A DNA stretch of 64,000 bases from Amyloporia xantha (Eukaryota > Basidiomycota > Agaricomycetes > Polyporales > Adustoporiaceae), in assembly GCA_036971615.1 (NCBI GenBank), contig JAYKKR010000012.1, positions 186,001 to 250,000 on the forward strand, written 5' to 3'. Position numbers and translations under genes: made by a program. Every line of letters starts with the position of its first letter. Position 1 is the stretch's first letter. Below the pieces are notes generated by a model that saw only the letters and a list, made by a program, of their open reading frames with translations, had not been told where the DNA came from and made no database searches. Positions 56,841 through 64,000 of this stretch are shown here, one piece after another.

Positions 56841-59017
56841 CTCATGATTACCTAAGTAATATCTCACTCATATTCATTGATGGCCATTGTTTTGATTTTC
56901 CCTACTTCCCAGCGTATTTGTTCACTCTAGTGTTCCTATGTACTCTCCTCTCCTTAGTTGACACTCTGTTGATCAGTTACCACTGTACAGTATGTTAGAC
57001 ATGTTGTGATATCAATCTTCAACTTGAAATGAAACATATTGCAAGAAATGCAAACAAATGACTGCATAAATTGCTGCCATGGTATGGTCTTTTTTTAAAT
57101 CTATCACAACAACTTGTTAATGGAAGGATGGACACATACCAGACCTTTCAGAGTCTTTGTTCATGTCGGCGCCGGAGGATGTGTAGAACATGCTCGCGCA
57201 GTTGATACTAAATCATCTTGTTTGGTTCGAACACGCGCCATGCGGACCACCGCCCAATGCGCACTGTCACACCCACCAGTAAGCAGCTGACCGTTCAGCA
57301 CTTCTAGCGCAAAGGCCTCTAGCATCGCTTGCAGGCATTAGGAGCGAAGAAGATTGTGTCTCGTGTCAATTTCCTGAGCCTGAGCAGACCCTGCTCAACG
57401 AAGCAGACACCACGGGCCTGGCGGTATTGACCCGAGCAAGGCTGTCCGAAGATGTTGAAGGTCAAGAACATCAGCCATTGACGGCACTAACAACGCTGTT
57501 GCTTCTGCAAACGCACAGATCACCATGCTATGCATGTGTAGAAACAGTCTTACGTTGAGGAGGGGGCAGCTAGAAATTAGGAACAAAGAATTGATGCCCC
57601 GACGTCGAGTGTTCGACGATCGCGCCCGTCCTGCGCCAGCGCACAGTGGACGTCTGTCCGCACAGCCCCATCTCGGCCCACTGCCGTCTGTCATCTCCGC
57701 CCACATTCAGTGAGAGAACAACGGCGAGAGTGTTCAATCGCCCATCCACATAGGTATTCGGCCGTTGTATAGCGCGATACCCGCCCGAACGACACGCAGT
57801 CAGTGCTTATAGAAACGTAGATATAGATATATTATGCATACCATTCTGTCAATAGCTGTAGCCGTTGCAAGGCGCAACCGGACGCCCGCTCGCTGTGTGG
57901 ATCATCCAGTGAATGGCCTGAGCATCGGGAGTGAGCATCGGGAAGGGCGAGCCCATTCGCTCCTCGCGAAGCGCACGCACCACGCTCAATCTATCAGACG
58001 AGAGCAGGCACGTTGAATTGCTCTGCAGGCACAGTATCTGTACGTCTGGCCCGATGCGTTTATACTCTACCGGACCAGACCGACCACGCACCTCGCCTCA
58101 AGCGTTCTAGGTTCAACTCGGTCCCACATGCTAAACTGTGCCGGGTGATGTGCAATAGACAATAAACCTTGCACATCGTCCGACGGAAGATACTCACGAT
58201 CAGTCCCGCGCGGACAGCGCATGGTCGTTGAACGGATGAACGAATGCAGTCCTCGCCCACTGTTGGACGAGACGGCGGGACGGGCGTCAGTATATCAACA
58301 AGGGCGTAAGAGAACACGCCACTCACCGTGCGAGTCTCGTGCTGGCTAGACAGCGGGCGTCTCGACCGTTACCGGACAGTGCGGACGCCGTCACCTCCAG
58401 AGCAGCGCCGTGGAGGGTGGCCGCAGTGTGGAGCGCAGCGGCCGGACACTGCGGATATCCCGTCGAGGTGTCTTGAGTGCCTTTCGGCAGAGTCTGGCGG
58501 GGCTCAGCGTGGACGCTGCACTGTGCCCGACATTCGTATTCCGTCGTGCACGATGGGTCAACGGCGCGCTGCTCGTCTGCTGTACAGGGACCCTAGTCAA
58601 TACGCGTAGGTAGCGCAGTGGGGAGGGTGTGATTGGACAGAAGAGTGGGGCTGCATTGGGACACGAACGAGATGATCGTCTGCTGTTTCGTTTGGGTGAA
58701 GCGTCGTGGAGACGGGAGAGCGGATGAAGCTAGTAAACCTGTCGGTTATCCTGTCTAGGCACTGCAGCCGAGGTTCAGGCTGACGGGGCTGAGAGACTCA
58801 GTGTCGGCGCCGCACTGTGCCAGAAGTAATTATTCAATCTTCGAGGGCAGGTGTGCTCCTGCAATCTGGAGAAGGAAAGTATTAGAAGTTCTTCCTCACT
58901 GTTGTGACTCGTGTTCGTTCTGCACCTGTATACGACAGGATTGCAGTGCTGTCTAGTCCAAGTAGATGGGAGTGGGACCATGGAGAATATGACGAGGTGG
59001 AGCAGGCTGTTCTGGCA
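56841..59017. other. 3' flank of STAND gene B, no supported gene
   Basis: The segment is near-identical to copy A for the first 300 bp and diverged thereafter. Short ORFs are not conserved between copies. No RNA gene is evident. Confidence 0.5.
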
Positions 59018-62000
59018 AAGATTCTCCAATGAGCGGCGTTACTCGCTAGAGGACACGCCGTGAGATTCTGTGTTAGAGATCGCGCATGGCGGAGTGTGGA
59101 GGGCTCACCGTACGTTCAACGAAAGATCTCACAGCGCAGGTCTTTTACCGAGCACGCGTGCGAACGGGAGGCTTGAGAGAATGCAAGCACATTCCACCAC
59201 CTCTCACGCGGACACGATGCTGGGGGGTCGCTGCCGTTCGTTTTCCATGCACCGCGCCTGGATGGGATGATGTACATGCTAGGCAGGAACTGGCGCACAA
59301 AGAGAGGAGCGGGAGCGAAAGAGAGACGAGGGTGGCTATAAAGCTGTACCTCACGCGGGCAGTGAAGGCGAGTGGACGGAATGGCCGGGAGATTCGAGGG
59401 AGGTGACCAAAGAGGACAGCGAGGATTGGACAATCGCAGACGCCGGCCGTGTGCTAGCCTAGAAGCCCCGCGAGAACAGCGGGAGAGACCGGAGCAAGGC
59501 ACGAGGTGGGGGATGGGAGGGCAAACGACGCAGCGGAGGACAGGCACGGGGACGGACAGAGCATAGCAGGGCGATGGCAGGGAGAACGAGAGGATCGTCG
59601 GCGCGCCCACTTCCCCGCGGGGAGATCACATCGGGCACAACTGCCGAGTCGTCTCTTGCCATTGGTGACTCTCGCTGTGTCTAACTCTAAGTACCGACGG
59701 ACGCCAATGCCCTCACCGTGTCACTCCGCACGTCTCCCGGGCCCCCAGACCTCTCGACTTCATACCACGCTTCAAGTTTCAAAGGTTCAAGCTTCAGCGC
59801 TCCAGGCTCTGTTTCAGCGAACATCAGAGGTCGACCCGTTCTTTCTTGCGTACTTCTGGCCGCGCGTTGTGGGCAACCTCTACACCGAGATCTCATCCAC
59901 GCTGAGTATACCGGCCCTGGTTGTTGAGTCTACCAGGTTCCAACCTATGCTCACCGCCGTTTGCCTCTCAATGCAATTCTGCACACCCTCTATGGTCTGG
60001 GGCGCCATCTCGCAGGTCATAAGTTGACACTCTTGCGTCGCCGTCGCCCTTTTCAGATATCGGTCTATCCAGTGTCCACTCTGCCTCTAGTACTACGAAT
60101 GGTGTGGATGCTAGCTCCCGAGTCGTCTACGCTCTTCCTCGTCCAAGGTACCATTGTGCGACTTATATCCTGTAGCGTTGCTCATACACGAACTCAGGTG
60201 TCTATTCCGCCTCTCGCAGGGCACACGATGTTTCGCTGTGCCAGCTTCCGGCTCCATTCATGGGTATGTGCTGATGAATCAGCCCCAACATCCCACTCGC
60301 TGACAGAGGAAAGGAGGCTCTGATGGGGCGAGGCCGCACCACGACGTTGCTCTCCCCACCTCAGTCTGTATCCGTGGATGACACTTCCTGGAATGGCCCT
60401 CATGCGCCAATACGACATGATAAGATGTACTTGGCTCGGCGAGTATCGTGCCGTGCTGGAGGTGGGACAATGACATTCATTTCGAACAGGCATATGCAGC
60501 CTCTTCGAGCGTACCGGCGACATATCTGTTAACGCCTACGCATCCTTGTCATCTATTCTCTTCCACCTTCGTTCTATACAAGACGTATCCTCCAGCTGTC
60601 GCCATCCCTCCACGGACGACCTTACACGCACACCGCCGCGGCGCTAGCATCCTTCGCTTTTCGCCGCCAGCCCTGCAAACTCTTGTACTTGCTGTGTACG
60701 GGGCTCTCGCTCATCTCCTTAAGCTTCCCTATTGGACGCTCTTCATGCTCTCGCGTCATGGTCTCTTATGCACGTCCGTATTATCAACCTCCGACGCACC
60801 TCCTCACCACCTCCTTCCGGACTTCACTCAAGTTCTTGACTTTCCACGCGGAGCAGGTCCAACGGTCCGGGCTCGGTGAGGAGTATAGCTCTGTGTGGGT
60901 AGACTCGACCCCGGAGCTGATCGTGAATGACATAGAGGCCATGGGGCCATGAATCGCACCGTACCAATGCGCGTCGCCGGTACGATGGATGAGCACGCAG
61001 GCGAGAAGGTTACATAAGACCTCCATAGTGAAGAACGGGACCTAGGCTCTGCGACGGGGAAGTGGGAGAGCAATCATTTGTGAAATGAGGTGCTCAGACA
61101 CGCCGATGACTACTCGCGTGTGTTCCCGATGAAGTACCGTCTCGACTCTCGCATAATGCGCGCTGTACCCTCCCAACGGCACGTTCCCCGCCGCGCTCGT
61201 CGATGCTCTAGCCGACCACGACTATCACGCCAATGACTCTAGCTTCAAGCCGTCGGATATCCTCGTCTCGGGTGAGCCTGCTGGTGAGCACTCGCCTTCG
61301 CACTGGTGCGCTACTTTGTCGCCATCCCCTGGCCACAGCACTTACATCGTCACGGTGAGCCTTCTACGAATATACTGAGGAAATGCGCCACGTGCATATT
61401 TAGGGCTGCAGCTACTTTCGCTCAGTCTTCGACATGCATTATTTTGGCATTTGCAATCGCGCTGATGTCTTCTACTCTACTCTACTCCCCCATACATATT
61501 CACCGACAAGTCTTCCGCCGAATGCGCCGTTTCTCCTCTCGCTCACGGCAGACTGGAGCCGCGCGTACGCCGGGCCTCAAGCTGTCGACGCCGTGGATGC
61601 AGACAATTGTCGGATCAAAAGACTAGGGGTTGTATGAAGTGGAAATCTTTATTGGTTTCTTTGCTACACATTTCGTGTTCGCGCTCAGGTTTATATGGAG
61701 TAGTTGATGAGACAGCGTATGTTGCAGAACCTGCAGATACAAGAAAAACTCGGATCAACTATGGCGAGGTGGAGGTGGACACGGATCGCACAACGCATGC
61801 CACTTTCAGTCGGATGCTGGTTGGGTTGCGCGGGGGGCTATCAGAGAGCCGTTCGCGTCGGAGCGTGAGGGGCATGGTAGTGTGCAGTGTACATACAACG
61901 AAATATATTTGTTCAAGTTGATGTCTGTACATGTCCCGAGACATCGAAAGTATGCCTTCCCTTTTGCACTTTGTTTCTGTTTAATACTCCTCTCCCTCTC

Positions 62001-63455
62001 CCTGTGTTTGCTTTTACCTTCGTTTCGGTCCTCCCCATCCCTCCTCCAATCCCTATGCGAGGACGAGGAACCTGTCGGATGCAGTTTACCCTGACCACGG
62101 TAACTGACCCGGGATGATAGTACTAGCCGTGCGTTTGTTGCCCTTTGTTTCTGTTTGTTCCTCCTCTCCTCCTCCCTGTACTTGCTTTTACCTTCGCTCG
62201 TTATTCACGCGTAGAAACATTGATATGCTGATGAGTTTGCGGCGGTTCGAAATCAGGAACGGAGGATTGATCGATATGATCCCTCGACGTGGAGCAATTG
62301 ATTACCGCCCCCGTCGGTGGACGTCTATCTGCACAGCCCCATCCAGCCCTTTTCCGTCTGACATCTCCGTCCACATCCAGTAAAACGACGGCGTGGAAGT
62401 GTTCGCCCATCCAAATCGGTATTTGACTGCTCTACAGCGCGCTAGCCGCCCAAATAACGCGCGATTAGTCGCAACAGAAAGGTAGACGTATGCTACATAC
62501 CATTCTGTCGGTAGCCTGCGCGAGACACGGCCGGCCGCTATTTATGTGGATCGTCCAGCGCACCACTTGAGCATCGTAAGTGCGAGCGCTCTCGTTCCCT
62601 CAGAAGCAGGTGCCTCACTTTTTCGTTCGCGGGAGGACAGTATGCGCGTCGATCAGCTGCGCAGATACAGCGCCCTCACAGCGGTGGACTCCACAGCCAT
62701 GCCTCAACATTCCTCGCTCCGACTCGCTTCCGCATATAAAGTGTGCCGGGTGACGTGCAATAGACTCCAGCCCCCTGTGTGCTAGCCTGTAGGAGAGCGA
62801 GAGAGACCGGAGCAAGGGCGCGAGGCAGAAAGTGGCAGTGACGCAGCGGAGGACAAGAGCAGAGGACGGCAGGCCCGGGCAGGGACATGGTCGATGGCTG
62901 CAGGGAGAACGAGAGGATCTACGCCGAATCCGCAGGTCACAAGCGCCCACAAATCACATTGGGCACAACTACCTGCTCGTACTTATTGCGAGTCGCTTCT
63001 CCTCAACCTCTACCACGCTTCAGCACTCCCGGTTCTGCGTCGCGGGAAACCTCTACAACATTTGGATCTCATAGAGCGTGCCGGGCTCTGGTTGTTGAGT
63101 CCGCCAACCTACTACGCTCACTGCTAAGTGCTTGCTCCTCTCCTCGGAACAGTGCAACTTAAGTCCGCAGACACTCGTCTGGGGCGTCATCTCACAGGCC
63201 GTAAGTTGACGTTCTTGCGTTGCCGTCGCTGTCATCCTGTTTTGATACGAGTCTATCCACTCGGCCTTTAGTGCTACGATAGGGTTTGGGGTACTGGCTC
63301 CCGAATCGTTCATGCTCTTCCCGGTCCAATGTAATATTGCTTGATTTATCGTTTCCTTTTCGTTCATCATATCGCAGGTGCCTATCCTGACTCTCGCAGA
63401 GCACAGGGAAAGTGTCGCTGTGCCCGTGCCCGGCTCTCCTACCACGGGTATCTCG
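59018..63455. repeat. Highly conserved block of the duplication (copy B)
   Basis: Near-identical partner of 36231-40715. Small differences include loss of a CGATGCAAGGG-type direct repeat near 59570 and loss of a duplicated GGCTCTGCGACGG segment near 61045. No supported gene. Confidence 0.8.
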
Positions 63456-64000
63456 TGAGGGGTCCGCTCCAACGTTCCACTCATTGACAGAGCCAGGAGG
63501 TTCCGATAGGATGAGGCCATCGCTCGAGTATGCTACTGTCAAGCTACCTTCCAAGTCTGTCTCCGGGCATGACACACACAGCGACGGTCCACATGCCCTA
63601 TCACGACATATGCACTTGGTCTAGCGAGTGCCGTGTCGCGCTGAAGGTAGGACAGCGATATGCAATTCGAACAGGCATAGACACTCCCTTCGAGGAGCGC
63701 CCCGGGGACTTGCGTGTTAACTCTATACGCATCCTTGTCAGCTATGCTCTGCCACCTCATGGCACCCTCGGCCGTCTTGGTCTCTTGTGTACGCCCTCGT
63801 GATCAACCTCCGACGCACCCTCCTCACCACCTCCATCCATACCTCCGTCCGTTTCTTGACATTCGTGGAGCAGGTCCAACGGCCGGGACTCGACGAGGAG
63901 CATAATTTAGCATGGGTAAACCCGACCCCGGAGCTGGTTATGGGTGACATAGAAGCCATAATGGCCGTGAATCGCGTCGTACCAGTGCGCGTCGCCGGTA
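63456..64000. other. Diverged tail of duplication copy B
   Basis: The stretch aligns with 40716-41430 but with many substitutions, and several hundred bases are shortened relative to copy A. No gene is supported. Confidence 0.45.

Larger units (their letters stand above)
47585..64000. repeat. Segmental duplication, copy B (runs off the window)
   Basis: This is the second copy of the block at 22560-41440, in direct orientation, with the intact STAND gene at 51593-56840. It lacks the Mutator-like insertion. The last bases of the window (GTCGTACCAGTGCGCGTCGC) match about 41404-41423, so the copy continues beyond the window. Confidence 0.85.

Noticed and set aside
1..64000. CRISPR array, or tRNA/rRNA genes
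   Set aside because: The tandem repeats have no unique spacers, and the genome is fungal. I found no cloverleaf or rRNA-like stretch by eye, although a tRNA scan could still reveal one.

Overview
The window looks like part of a basidiomycete (Agaricomycete) fungal genome. The evidence is short GT...AG introns of about 50-60 nt in the readable genes, large NACHT-WD40 STAND genes, a Ty3/Gypsy retrotransposon with a CCHC Gag, an Est1-type gene, and abundant nested transposon debris. Nothing bacterial is seen.

Layout. (1) 1-938 is the end of an AT-rich element terminating in the motif GTTTTTCCTGATG. (2) 1057-13442 is a complete-length 12.4 kb Ty3/Gypsy element with two 1.49 kb LTRs that differ at only about six places. 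It carries frameshifted gag-pol on + and a set of minus-strand genes: one with a coiled coil, one with a Zn2Cys6-type cysteine cluster, and one inside each LTR. It sits in a minus-strand Est1/SMG7-like gene (13443-15298, remnant 939-1056). (3) 16130-20855 is an unrecognised minus-strand gene region split by a 3.4 kb element with inverted CATCAGGAAAAAC ends (16975-20403). That element contains a 575-bp solo LTR and a run of tiny exons and introns on the minus strand. (4) 22560 to the end of the window is a tandem, diverged segmental duplication with a unit of about 25 kb. Each copy carries one NACHT-WD40 gene, flanked by degenerate low-copy repeats with almost no convincing ORFs.

The two STAND genes are the main cellular content. 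Copy B (51593-56840) reads as an intact six-exon gene. I predict about 1,660 residues: a Ser/Pro-rich N-terminus, a helical domain, a NACHT NTPase, 14 near-identical 43-residue WD40 units and a conserved C-terminal tail. Copy A (26601-34065) has the same exon plan but is broken by a 3.35 kb Mutator-like element (10-bp target duplication, about 180-bp terminal inverted repeats) and by two Arg-to-TGA changes, and has only five WD40 units. Copies A and B are nearly identical in the N-terminal exons and C-terminal tail but clearly diverged in the NACHT. This mosaic pattern suggests recombination or conversion.

What works together. NACHT-WD40 proteins of fungi are intracellular receptors, some of which control allorecognition; copy B is the best candidate for a working receptor here. 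The most unusual mobile feature is the Gypsy element, whose minus-strand genes meet gag-pol tail to tail and whose LTRs are themselves part coding. Many gag-pol frameshifts lie in or near G/C runs while the LTRs are almost identical, so assembly indels should be excluded before the element is called dead.
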